A stretch of 12,418 bases of DNA from Chloroflexota bacterium (GTDB taxonomy: Bacteria; Chloroflexota; Limnocylindria; QHBO01), in the NCBI GenBank assembly GCA_024636135.1, contig JAGXHP010000062.1, positions 1 through 12,418 on the forward strand. Direction: 5' to 3'. Below are positions 1 through 6,950 of the stretch, piece by piece (position 1 is the first letter of the stretch; every line of letters begins with the position of its first letter). Both the position numbers and the translations under genes were made by a program. A model generated the notes under the pieces. It saw only the letters and a list, made by a program, of their open reading frames with translations. It had not been told where the DNA came from and did not search any database.

Positions 1-177
1 GAGCACGGGCGCCGCCCGCATGCGGTTCGTGGTGAAGGTGGCGGCGGCCGTGGCGGTTCGGTCGGATGCGATCAGCACGAGGTCGGGGCCACCCGACTCG
101 CGGATGCCCGCCTCGCCGATCCCGACCCGGAACCCGGCGGGTGCGGTGATGCCGCCGCGGATCGCCGACGGGGTCAC
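1..177 (-). CDS. argJ: ArgJ, glutamate N-acetyltransferase / N-acetylglutamate synthase, N-terminal part
   Basis: ArgJ moves the acetyl group from N-acetylornithine to glutamate and, in bifunctional forms, also makes N-acetylglutamate from acetyl-CoA, closing the cyclic arginine pathway in the cytoplasm. Only the first 59 codons are present; the gene continues beyond the left edge. The translation starts VTPSAIRGGITAPAGF, followed by a GIGEAGIRESG-DLVLIASD stretch and TFTTNRMRAAPVL, which match the conserved N-terminal region of the ArgJ family. The GTG start at 177-175 overlaps the argC stop in a GTGA arrangement, so translation is probably coupled to argC. A G-rich stretch just upstream could be a weak ribosome site. 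The catalytic Thr that splits the precursor lies outside the window, so activity cannot be judged. Confidence 0.9.
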   Translation of the reverse strand, partial: MTPSAIRGGITAPAGFRVGIGEAGIRESGGPDLVLIASDRTATAAATFTTNRMRAAPVL

Positions 178-1193
178 GGGTGCACCCCCAGGGCGCCGAT
201 GCCGGCCCGTTCGTCGAGGCCAGCCGCGACATTCATGTTTTGGATCGCCTGGCCCGCGGCGCCCTTGCCCAGGTTGTCGATGGCGCACAGGACGACGGCC
301 CGCCTGGGTGAAACGCGGCGCGCGTGGACGAACGCATGGTTCGATCCGGTCGCCAGCTTCGTGGCCGGGGGCGCCGCGCTGACGTGGACGAACGGCTCGT
401 GGTCGTAGGCGTCCGCGAGGACCGCGGTGAGGGCGTCGTCGTCGAGGTCACTCCCGAGCTCGATGTAGCACGTGGCCAGCAGGCCACGCGACTGGGGGAC
501 GAGGTGTGGCACGAAGGTGACGCCGACCGAGGCTCCCGCAGCGACGACGCCCTGCTCGATCTCCGGCTGGTGCCGGTGCCCGCCGAGACCGTAGGCGCGC
601 GTCGACTCGGTCAGCTCGGTGAACAGGTAGTCCGATCCCGCGCCGCGACCCGCCCCACTGATGCCGGACTTCGCGTCGACGATGACGTCGCCTGCCAGCA
701 GTCCGGCACGCGCGAAGGGCGTGAGTGCCAGGAGCGACGCCGTCGGATAGCAGCCGGGATTGGCGATCAGCCGCGCTCCGCGCAGATCATCGCGTGACCA
801 TTCCGTGAGCCCATAGACGGCGGTGGCCAGCAGGTCGGGAGCGGGGTGCGGGCCGCCGTACCAGGTCGCGTAGGCCTGCGGGTCGCGGAGTCGAAAGTCG
901 GCTCCGATGTCGATGACCGTCGTGCCCGCGTCGAGGAGACGGACCGCCATCGCGGCCGATGCGCCGTGCGGCAGCGCCAGGAATGCGACGTCCACGTTCC
1001 CCGGCTCACCATCGCTCAGATCGAGGCCGAGCGGGCCGAGATGAGGCTGCGCGCTGCCCAGGGGGGCTCCGCCGCGATCACGGGCATGGATTGACGCGAT
1101 CGTGACGCCAGGGTGGGCGGCGAGCAGCCGGATCAGCTCGCCCCCGGCATAGCCTGCGCCACCGACGATCGCGACCCGCAACGTTTCGCTCAT
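174..1193 (-). CDS. argC: N-acetyl-gamma-glutamyl-phosphate reductase
   Basis: ArgC reduces N-acetylglutamyl phosphate to the semialdehyde with NADPH, the third step of arginine synthesis. The 339-residue product has a normal length for the family. It has an N-terminal dinucleotide-binding segment VAIVGGAGYAGGELIRLL (about residues 7-24), the catalytic cysteine in IANPGCYPTA (Cys148), and the conserved YGLGGHRHQPEIEQ block (about 201-214) that supplies the active-site histidine. The ATG at 1193-1191 overlaps the argH stop codon as ATGA and there is no clear Shine-Dalgarno sequence, so translation is probably re-initiated after argH. Its own stop overlaps the argJ start. Identification is secure. 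Confidence 0.97.
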   Translation of the reverse strand: MSETLRVAIVGGAGYAGGELIRLLAAHPGVTIASIHARDRGGAPLGSAQPHLGPLGLDLSDGEPGNVDVAFLALPHGASAAMAVRLLDAGTTVIDIGADFRLRDPQAYATWYGGPHPAPDLLATAVYGLTEWSRDDLRGARLIANPGCYPTASLLALTPFARAGLLAGDVIVDAKSGISGAGRGAGSDYLFTELTESTRAYGLGGHRHQPEIEQGVVAAGASVGVTFVPHLVPQSRGLLATCYIELGSDLDDDALTAVLADAYDHEPFVHVSAAPPATKLATGSNHAFVHARRVSPRRAVVLCAIDNLGKGAAGQAIQNMNVAAGLDERAGIGALGVHP

Positions 1194-2602
1194 GCCGGCG
1201 CCCGCTCGGCGAGGCGCTGCCGGAAGTCGGCGATGGCGGCTCGCACGCGGTGGGGGGCGGTACCCCCGTGAACGTCGGCTGCTTCGAGAGCGTCGGCGAC
1301 CGATGGCATTGGGCCGCCCTCGAGCTCGGGAAGGGCTTCGGCGAGCTCGTTCTCACTGATCTCGGCCAGATCCAGCCCGGCGGCTTCGGCCGTGGCAACC
1401 AGCTGGCCCACGCGCCGATGCGCCTCGCGGAACGGGACGCCACGCGCCACCAGCCGATCGGCCAGCGTGATCGCTCGGCCGTGGCCGCCCTCTGCCGCGC
1501 GGAGCATGCGGTCACGGTCGAACGCGACACTCGACATGACGCCGCGCATCACCTCGACGCACAGCACGGCCGAGTCCATGGCCTCGAACATCGGCCGGCG
1601 CGTCTCCTGCAGGTCGCGGTGGTAGGCAAGCGGGAGGCCGCGCGCCACCGACATCAGGACCACCAGATCTCCTTCGACCCGCGCCGCGCGCGCCCGGACC
1701 AGCTCCGCGCTGTCGGGGTTCCGCTTGTTCGGCAGCATCGAGCTGCCGCTGGCGTAGCCATCGTCGAGTCGAGCGAACCCGACGTACGGCGTCGACCACA
1801 GGACCAGCTCCCCGGCCATGCGCGACATGTGGCCGAGCAGGATCGCGGCGCCGGCGACAACCTCGACGGCGTAGTCACGATCGGCGACGGCATCCATCGA
1901 GTTGTCGGTGACGCCACCGAATCCGAGCGCGCTGGCCACGCGGTGCCGGTCCAGTGCCAGGCCCGATCCGGCGACCGCGCCCGATCCCGCAGCAGAGCGG
2001 TTGGCGCGACGCGCGGCATCGCCAAGTCGCCCGGCGTCGCGGTCGAGCATCTCGGCGTAGGCGAGCAGGTGATGCGCGAGCAGGACCGGCTGGGCCGGCT
2101 GGGTATGGGTGTGCGCCGGGAGGATCGCGTCGCCGTCCGTCTCCGCTCGCTCGACGAGCACCGCCTGCAGCTCGCGGACGGCAGCAACCAGGGCGGGAAC
2201 GGCGGTGCTGAGCCAGCGGCGCTCGTCGGTGACGATCTCCTCGTTTCGGCTGCGTCCGGCCTGGAGCATTCCGCCGAGCTCGGGACCGACGTCCTCGATC
2301 ACCGCCGCCTCGACGTTCATGTGGATGTCCTCGTGCTCGGCCTTCCACGCGAACGTCCCGTCGGCCAGCCGGGCAGCGATGCCGGCCAGCGATGCATCCA
2401 GCCGGGCCGCTCCCTCCGCGTCGAGCAGGCCGAGGCGCTCGAGCTCGGTGACGTGGACGCGGCTGGCAGCCACGTCATGCTCGGCGAGCGGAAGGTCGAT
2501 CTCGAGCGAGCCGGACAGCGCCAGGGCGGCGTCGGCAGCCGGAGAGCGGAAGCGGCCGCCCCACAGGGCGGCCTGGCGCGATGCGTTCACTTGAGCATTC
2601 AT
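1190..2602 (-). CDS. argH: Argininosuccinate lyase
   Basis: ArgH splits argininosuccinate into arginine and fumarate, the last step of arginine synthesis. The 470-residue product has the expected length. It begins MNAQVNASRQAALWGGRF, where the LWGGRF motif is the usual ArgH N-terminus. It carries HTHTQPAQP (first His about 164), AAGSGAVAGSGLALDR, the fumarase/aspartase-superfamily signature GSSMLPNKRNPDSAE (about 286-300, containing the mobile-loop catalytic serine), and the C-terminal LADRLVARGVPFREAH block. The frame stays open far upstream, but the ATG at 2602 is chosen because family homology starts there and everything further upstream lies in the regulatory spacer. It is the first gene of a minus-strand argH-argC-argJ run, whereas argH is often last in arg operons. 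An ArgR-like palindrome overlaps its probable promoter. Confidence 0.96.
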   Translation of the reverse strand: MNAQVNASRQAALWGGRFRSPAADAALALSGSLEIDLPLAEHDVAASRVHVTELERLGLLDAEGAARLDASLAGIAARLADGTFAWKAEHEDIHMNVEAAVIEDVGPELGGMLQAGRSRNEEIVTDERRWLSTAVPALVAAVRELQAVLVERAETDGDAILPAHTHTQPAQPVLLAHHLLAYAEMLDRDAGRLGDAARRANRSAAGSGAVAGSGLALDRHRVASALGFGGVTDNSMDAVADRDYAVEVVAGAAILLGHMSRMAGELVLWSTPYVGFARLDDGYASGSSMLPNKRNPDSAELVRARAARVEGDLVVLMSVARGLPLAYHRDLQETRRPMFEAMDSAVLCVEVMRGVMSSVAFDRDRMLRAAEGGHGRAITLADRLVARGVPFREAHRRVGQLVATAEAAGLDLAEISENELAEALPELEGGPMPSVADALEAADVHGGTAPHRVRAAIADFRQRLAERAPA

Positions 2603-2611
2603 ACACTCTGG

Positions 2612-2625
2612 TGCATGATTATGCA
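2612..2625. promoter_or_regulatory. ArgR-type operator (ARG box) candidate
   Basis: The sequence TGCATGATTATGCA is a perfect 5-bp inverted repeat (TGCAT/ATGCA) around a 4-bp AT-rich centre. This is the architecture of ARG boxes bound by the arginine repressor ArgR/AhrC, and TGCAT-type half sites are known from high-GC bacteria. It is markedly AT-rich against a GC-rich background and lies between the diverging arginine and carAB genes. It overlaps the likely -10 element of argH, a position suited to repression. A weaker, partly matching site, TGAGCATTCATACA, lies at 2592-2605, centred 20 bp away, which is the usual spacing of paired ARG boxes; that second site overlaps the argH start. Binding by ArgR is inferred; no argR gene is in the window. 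Confidence 0.7.
2618..2623 (-). promoter_or_regulatory. Probable argH promoter -10 box
   Basis: Read on the minus strand this is CATAAT, one mismatch from TATAAT, lying 15 bp before the argH ATG. It would give a leader of only about 9 nt, consistent with the lack of a good Shine-Dalgarno before argH. It lies inside the ArgR-like palindrome. No convincing -35 box was seen. Confidence 0.45.
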
Positions 2626-2680
2626 ACTCGGCTCGACACGGAGCGCGCGCCGCGGAGGGCCGACGGCAGGAGCGAACCGC

Positions 2681-2686
2681 TAGACT
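2681..2686 (+). promoter_or_regulatory. Probable carA promoter -10 box
   Basis: TAGACT fits the TAnnnT -10 pattern and lies about 10 bp before the PyrR-like hairpin, so the transcript would start near 2692 and carry the whole hairpin as its leader. The -35 region is GC-rich and not recognisable. The palindrome at 2612-2625 would lie roughly 75 bp upstream of this start. Confidence 0.45.
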
Positions 2687-2695
2687 GCACGACGG

Positions 2696-2730
2696 TCCTT
2701 TAAGACCGGCACCGTGAGGCCGGGAAGGAG
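2696..2730 (+). promoter_or_regulatory. PyrR-binding RNA element overlapping the carA ribosome site
   Basis: The carA leader can fold into a two-part hairpin. TCCTT (2696-2700) pairs with AAGGA (2725-2729) as the lower stem. An internal loop on the 5' side (TAAGA) follows, and then CCGGC (2706-2710) pairs with GCCGG (2719-2723). The upper loop is ACCGTGAG. Layout and loop match the PyrR-binding element of pyrimidine genes, in which a CC-G-n-GAGG loop sits on a stem above a purine-rich bulge; one or two upper-loop bases differ from the usual UCC. The lower 3' arm AAGGAG is also the Shine-Dalgarno of carA, 7 nt before its GTG. Binding of PyrR with UMP would therefore hide the ribosome site, as in translational repression by mycobacterial PyrR. 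No terminator-like alternative fold was seen. Confidence 0.72.
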
Positions 2731-2737
2731 CAAACAG

Positions 2738-3901
2738 GTGCAGACCATCCCCGATCTCGAGCAGCATTCCGAGGCGCCAACCGCAGGCCAGCGGTGGGTG
2801 CCTCGTTCGGCGCCCGGACTGGTCGCGCTCGAGGGCGGCCGAGTGCAGCGCGGCGTGCTGCGCGGCCATCTCGGGCCGGCCGAGGGCGACCTGATCTTCA
2901 CCACGGCCGCCACCGGGTGGGGAGAGATCCTCACCGATCCTTCATATGCCGGACAGATTGTTGTTCTGACCCACCCGATGGCCGGGAACTACCGAATCGC
3001 GCCGTCCGAGCTCGAATCATCCCGGGTGCAGGCCCGCGGACTGATCTGCTCTCGACTCGTGACCGCTCCGAACGGCCCCGGCCTGGCACTCGAGGAGCTG
3101 ACGCGCGACGCGGGAATCCCGATCCTGACCGGGGTCGACACCCGGGCCCTCACGCTCGAGCTGCGGCGCGGAATCGCCCGCCGGGCGGTGGTGCGGGACG
3201 GCGAGGCAACGGACGAGGAGGCGGTGGCAGAAGCGGCGGCCACCCGTCCGTGGTCCACCATCGACCACGTCAGCTCGGTGGCCACCCGCGACAGGTACAC
3301 CGTGCCTCCGGCAGGAATCAGGGTGGCCCGCGCAACGCTCATCGATTACGGGGTGAAACGCTCGCTCCTCGCTGCGCTGGCCGACCGCGGGCTCGAGATC
3401 ACCGTTCTGCCGCCGGACGCCGACGCGGGTGACGTCTCGGGGACGCAGCCCGATCTCGTGGTGCTGTCTCCCGGCCCCGGTGACCCGTCGCGGATGGCGC
3501 ACCAGATCGCCGTGGTGGGATCGATCGCCCGTGAGGCGATCGACGGGGGACCGCCCGTGCTCGGAATCTGCCTCGGCCATCAGTTGTTGGCCCTCGCCGC
3601 GGGAGCACAGACGGCCCGTCTGGCTGTCGGCCACCACGGTGGCAACCATGCGGTGCTCGAGGACTCGACACAGCGCGTGGACATCGGCGCGCACAACCAC
3701 GAGGTGGCGGTGGTCGACGGCCCGGCCCTCGGCGCGGCCGGCTACGCGATCAGTCATCGGGATCTCAACGACGGCACCGTGGAGGGCCTGGTGCACGCGG
3801 GCGGACGCATCGCGAGCGTTCAGTTCCACCCCGAGGGCGCGCCGGGACCGATCGACGCGGCACGCATCTTCGACGTCGCCGTGGCGGGAGCGCATCGGTG
3901 A
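2738..3901 (+). CDS. carA: Carbamoyl phosphate synthase small (glutaminase) subunit
   Basis: CarA hydrolyses glutamine and channels ammonia to CarB for carbamoyl phosphate synthesis, shared by the arginine and pyrimidine pathways. The 387-residue product has an N-terminal CPSase small-chain domain (GWGEILTDPSYAGQIVVLTHPMAGNY and neighbours) and a C-terminal class I glutamine amidotransferase domain. The latter shows LSPGPGDP, the nucleophile in GICLGHQ (Cys278) and the His364/Glu366 pair in VQFHPEG. The GTG at 2738 is preferred over an in-frame GTG at 2714 because AAGGAG lies 7 nt before it and 2714 falls inside the leader hairpin. This leaves about 27 residues before the first homologous strand (GLVALEGG), slightly longer than usual. 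It overlaps carB by 4 bp (GTGA). Confidence 0.96.
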   Translation: MQTIPDLEQHSEAPTAGQRWVPRSAPGLVALEGGRVQRGVLRGHLGPAEGDLIFTTAATGWGEILTDPSYAGQIVVLTHPMAGNYRIAPSELESSRVQARGLICSRLVTAPNGPGLALEELTRDAGIPILTGVDTRALTLELRRGIARRAVVRDGEATDEEAVAEAAATRPWSTIDHVSSVATRDRYTVPPAGIRVARATLIDYGVKRSLLAALADRGLEITVLPPDADAGDVSGTQPDLVVLSPGPGDPSRMAHQIAVVGSIAREAIDGGPPVLGICLGHQLLALAAGAQTARLAVGHHGGNHAVLEDSTQRVDIGAHNHEVAVVDGPALGAAGYAISHRDLNDGTVEGLVHAGGRIASVQFHPEGAPGPIDAARIFDVAVAGAHR

Positions 3902-6693
3902 CGTCCCCGAGCCGCGTGCTCGTCATCGGATCTGGGCCGATCCTCATCGGCCAGGCGGCCGAGTTCGACTATGCCGGTGTGCAGGCCTGCCTCGCACTGC
4001 GCGGCGAGGGCGTCGAGACGATCTTGGTGAACTCCAATCCGGCGACCGTCATGACCGATCCGGACGTGGGTGGCACCGTGCTCATCGGCCCGCTCACCCT
4101 CTCGTACCTCACCGCGGTCATCCGGGAGCACCGGCCCGATGCGTTGCTGCCGACGCTGGGCGGCCAGACGGGCCTCAACCTGGCCGTCGCGCTCGACGAC
4201 GCGGGCGTCCTGGCCGAGTACGGCGTCCGGGTGCTGGGCACTCCGTTGGCGGCTGTCCGTGCGGCCGAGGATCGCGGCGGCTTCCGCGACCTCGTCACCC
4301 GCATCGGCGAGCCGGTCCCGGAGAGTGCGGTGGTGGAATCGCTCGAGGACGGCATGACGTTCTTCGAGCATCTCGCCGCGCCGATCGTCGTACGCCCGGC
4401 GTTCACGCTCGGCGGCGGCGGAGGCGGATTCGCGGCGACGGCCGACGAGGCGCGGCAGCGAATTGCCACCGGCCTGGCGGCCAGCCCCATCGGCCAGGTG
4501 CTCGTCGAACGCAGCCTCCTCGGCTGGTACGAGATCGAGTTCGAGGTCCTGCGCGACGCGTCGGACACGACGATCGCGATCTGCGGGATGGAGAACATGG
4601 ATCCGATGGGGGTGCACACCGGCGACAGCATCGTGGTGGCGCCGATCCAGACGCTGCCCGACCCGGTGGTCCAGCGCCTGCGACGCTGCGCCCTGAAGAT
4701 CGTTCGCGCGCTCGAGCTCGAGGGCGGCTGCAACGTCCAGCTGGCCGTGGCCCCGGACGGTTCCGACTACCGCGTCATCGAGGTCAACCCTCGTGTCTCC
4801 CGATCCTCGGCGCTGGCCTCGAAGGCGACCGGCTACCCGATCGCGCGCATTGCCGCCCTGATCGCGCTCGGCCGGCGCCTCCACGAGCTTCCGAACCCGG
4901 CCACCGGGGGCAACAGCGCGGCCTTCGAGCCGGCAGTCGACTACGTGGTCGTCAAGCTGCCGCGCTGGGCGTTCGACAAGTTCCCGCTCGCCGATCGATC
5001 GCTCGGCGTCCAGATGAAGGCAACCGGCGAGGCGATGGCCATCGACCGCGAGTTCGGGTCGGCGCTGCTCAAGGCGATTCGATCGCTCGAACCCCGAGGC
5101 CGGGGATGGCTGTGGGAGGACCCGGCATGGGGACTGAGTGCCGGGCCGCCGGAGGACCTCCACGACTTCCTATCGGCGAGCGACACGAGGTTGTGGCGGA
5201 TCATCGGGCTGCTGCGGCACGGGTGGTGCGATGCGGCCGGAGTCGCCGCCGCGACCGGCATGGCGCCGTGGTTCATCGAGCGCATCGCCGAGCTCATCGA
5301 GGCCGAGCGCAGCCTGGTCGGCTCCCCGCTGGACGAAGCGAAGCGCCAGGGATTCGGCGACGCGGACATCGCGACGTTGTCCGGGGTGCCGTGGGCGGCC
5401 ATCCGACGCGCCCGGGTGCGTTCCGGGATCCATCCCTCCTACCGGCGGGTGGACACGTGCGCCGGCGAGTTCCCTGCCGAGACTCCCTACTTCTACTCGA
5501 GCTACGCCGATGCCGAGGTCGCTCCGCCAGCCGACCGCCAGAGCGTGATCGTCGTTGGCTCCGGGCCGATCCGCATCGGCCAGGGCATCGAGTTCGACTA
5601 TTGCAGCGTGCGCGCCGCCTGGGCCGTTCGCGAGATGGGCCTGGATGCCGTGGTCGTCAACAACAACCCCGAGACCGTGTCGACCGATTACGACGCCTGC
5701 ACTCGCCTCTACTTCGAGCCGCTCGACACCGAGAGCGTGCTCGACATCATCGATCACGAGCGGGCGCTGACGGGAACGCCGCCGGTCGTGGTGCTGACCT
5801 TCGGTGGACAGACGGCGATCGACCTCGCCCGGGATCTGGCCTATGCCGATGTCCCGCTGGCGGGGCTATCCGCGGAGGCGATCGACATCACCGAGGATCG
5901 CGAGCGGTTCGCCGCGCTGCTCGAGGAGCTGGGGGTCGAAGGTCCGCGCGGCGCGTTGGCCAACGATGCAGCCGAACTGGAACGCGCGATCGCCGACCTC
6001 GGCGGCCTGCCGGTGATCGTCCGCCCGTCCTGGGTCATCGGCGGACGGGGCATCGCCGTCCTGCGCAGCGCCGACGACGTAAAGCGCTACCTCGCCACTG
6101 ATGTCGGCTGGCCGCTCCGCGTGGACGAGCTCGTGGCCGGGATCGAGCTCGACGTCGACGCCATCAGTGATGGGGCAGAGTGGGCCGTGCCGGGAATCCT
6201 CGAGCAGATCGATCCGCCGGGCGTGCATTCCGGCGACAGCGTGGCCGTGCTCCCGCCGCAGCGGGTCTCGCGCGAGGTGCAGGAGCTCGCCGCCGCCGCC
6301 GCCGGGAGGATCGCCATGGCGCTGGGCCTGCGCGGCATCCTCAACGTGCAGATGATCGCGACCGAGGATCGCGTGATCGTGATCGAGGCGAATCCGCGCG
6401 CCAGCCGCACGGTGCCGATCGTGGCAAAGGCGACCGGCACGGACATCGTGGCCGCTGCCGTGCGCTGTGCGCTGGGTGCGAGCCTGGCCGAGGTCGGGAT
6501 GGCGCCGGGACTGGCGCCCGACGGCCGGCGCGTCGTCGTCAAGGCACCGGTCGGGTCGCTGTGGCGGCTGCCAGGGGTGAGCGATGAGCTCGGGCCGGAG
6601 ATGCGATCGACCGGCGAGGTGCTGGGAGTGGCCGATACCGCGGAGGAGGCTACCGAGCTCGCTCGGCTGGCTGCGGCAGCACACGCCGGCTGA
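3898..6693 (+). CDS. carB: Carbamoyl phosphate synthase large subunit lacking the C-terminal allosteric domain
   Basis: CarB builds carbamoyl phosphate from bicarbonate, ammonia and two ATP. The protein has 931 residues, against about 1,070 in most bacteria. The first synthetase unit (about 1-400) shows VLVIGSGPILIGQAAEFDYAG, LGGGGGGFA and EVNPRVSRSSALASKATG. An oligomerisation region follows (about 400-545, ending near HPSYRRVDTCAGEF). The second synthetase unit (about 550-931) shows VIVVGSGPIRIGQGIEFDYC, RPSWVIGGRG and EANPRASRTVPIVAKATG. The sequence ends just after LGPEMRSTGEVLGVADT, where other CarB proteins continue into a roughly 140-residue MGS-like domain that binds UMP, IMP or ornithine. 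That domain is absent, and the 257 bp downstream encode nothing like it. GGGAG lies 7 nt before the GTG start, and the start overlaps the carA stop. Both catalytic halves look intact. Confidence 0.95.
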   Translation: MTSPSRVLVIGSGPILIGQAAEFDYAGVQACLALRGEGVETILVNSNPATVMTDPDVGGTVLIGPLTLSYLTAVIREHRPDALLPTLGGQTGLNLAVALDDAGVLAEYGVRVLGTPLAAVRAAEDRGGFRDLVTRIGEPVPESAVVESLEDGMTFFEHLAAPIVVRPAFTLGGGGGGFAATADEARQRIATGLAASPIGQVLVERSLLGWYEIEFEVLRDASDTTIAICGMENMDPMGVHTGDSIVVAPIQTLPDPVVQRLRRCALKIVRALELEGGCNVQLAVAPDGSDYRVIEVNPRVSRSSALASKATGYPIARIAALIALGRRLHELPNPATGGNSAAFEPAVDYVVVKLPRWAFDKFPLADRSLGVQMKATGEAMAIDREFGSALLKAIRSLEPRGRGWLWEDPAWGLSAGPPEDLHDFLSASDTRLWRIIGLLRHGWCDAAGVAAATGMAPWFIERIAELIEAERSLVGSPLDEAKRQGFGDADIATLSGVPWAAIRRARVRSGIHPSYRRVDTCAGEFPAETPYFYSSYADAEVAPPADRQSVIVVGSGPIRIGQGIEFDYCSVRAAWAVREMGLDAVVVNNNPETVSTDYDACTRLYFEPLDTESVLDIIDHERALTGTPPVVVLTFGGQTAIDLARDLAYADVPLAGLSAEAIDITEDRERFAALLEELGVEGPRGALANDAAELERAIADLGGLPVIVRPSWVIGGRGIAVLRSADDVKRYLATDVGWPLRVDELVAGIELDVDAISDGAEWAVPGILEQIDPPGVHSGDSVAVLPPQRVSREVQELAAAAAGRIAMALGLRGILNVQMIATEDRVIVIEANPRASRTVPIVAKATGTDIVAAAVRCALGASLAEVGMAPGLAPDGRRVVVKAPVGSLWRLPGVSDELGPEMRSTGEVLGVADTAEEATELARLAAAAHAG

Positions 6694-6739
6694 CCCTCCT
6701 GGCACCGTAATCACGCGTGCGGCCGACGGGCATGAAGAG

Positions 6740-6784
6740 GGGCCGTCGGGCTCCAGTACGGAGGGTCCTGGAACCCGACGGCCC
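6740..6784. terminator. Long hairpin in the carB/membrane-gene convergent spacer, probable two-way terminator
   Basis: GGGCCGTCGGG (6740-6750) pairs perfectly with CCCGACGGCCC (6774-6784). After one C-A mismatch, TCCAG (6752-6756) pairs with CTGGA (6768-6772), leaving an 11-nt loop. The hairpin lies 46 bp after carB and about 165 bp after the end of the opposing gene, so it could stop transcription from both sides. There is no strong T-tract on the plus strand; on the minus strand the tail CCTCTTC is mildly T-rich. Nearby CCGACGG (6723-6729) can pair instead with CCGTCGG (6743-6749), giving a competing fold. The remaining spacer (6785-6950) shows only a small CCGTC/GACGG hairpin at 6851-6863 and no gene I can support. 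Confidence 0.55.
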
Positions 6785-6950
6785 AAAGACCGGTGAGCGT
6801 GGTCCACGCGGGCGAGGAATGCCGCACTGGGTCGCGTCTGGCCCGAGCTTCCGTCGGCGACGGGCATTCACTCGTCGGTTGCGTGTACCGGGTTGCTCCC
6901 GTGTCCACACCCGCGTGGTAGCAAGTCCCGTGCCGGATCGGCTGCCCCGA

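Noticed and set aside
1250..2683. 477-codon plus-strand open frame antisense to argH
   Set aside because: It mirrors argH in a high-GC region, its translation is Arg/His/Gly-rich with no family motifs, and it would run through the arginine control region.
2603..2869. N-terminal extension of ArgH by up to 89 residues
   Set aside because: ArgH homology starts at MNAQVNASRQAALWGGRF, and the extension would overlap the operator, the carA promoter, the leader hairpin and the carA start.
3429..6101. 890-codon plus-strand open frame across carA and carB
   Set aside because: It is an out-of-frame shadow: the translation is Arg/Pro-rich low-complexity sequence, while the carA and carB frames carry full family motifs.
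6740..6784. tRNA or other structural RNA gene in the spacer
   Set aside because: The GGGTTC...GGACCC stretch on the minus strand looks faintly like a T arm, but no acceptor or anticodon stem can be drawn around it.
6694..6950. Frameshifted remnant of the CarB MGS domain
   Set aside because: The spacer is shorter than the ~420 nt needed, and none of its frames resembles that domain.
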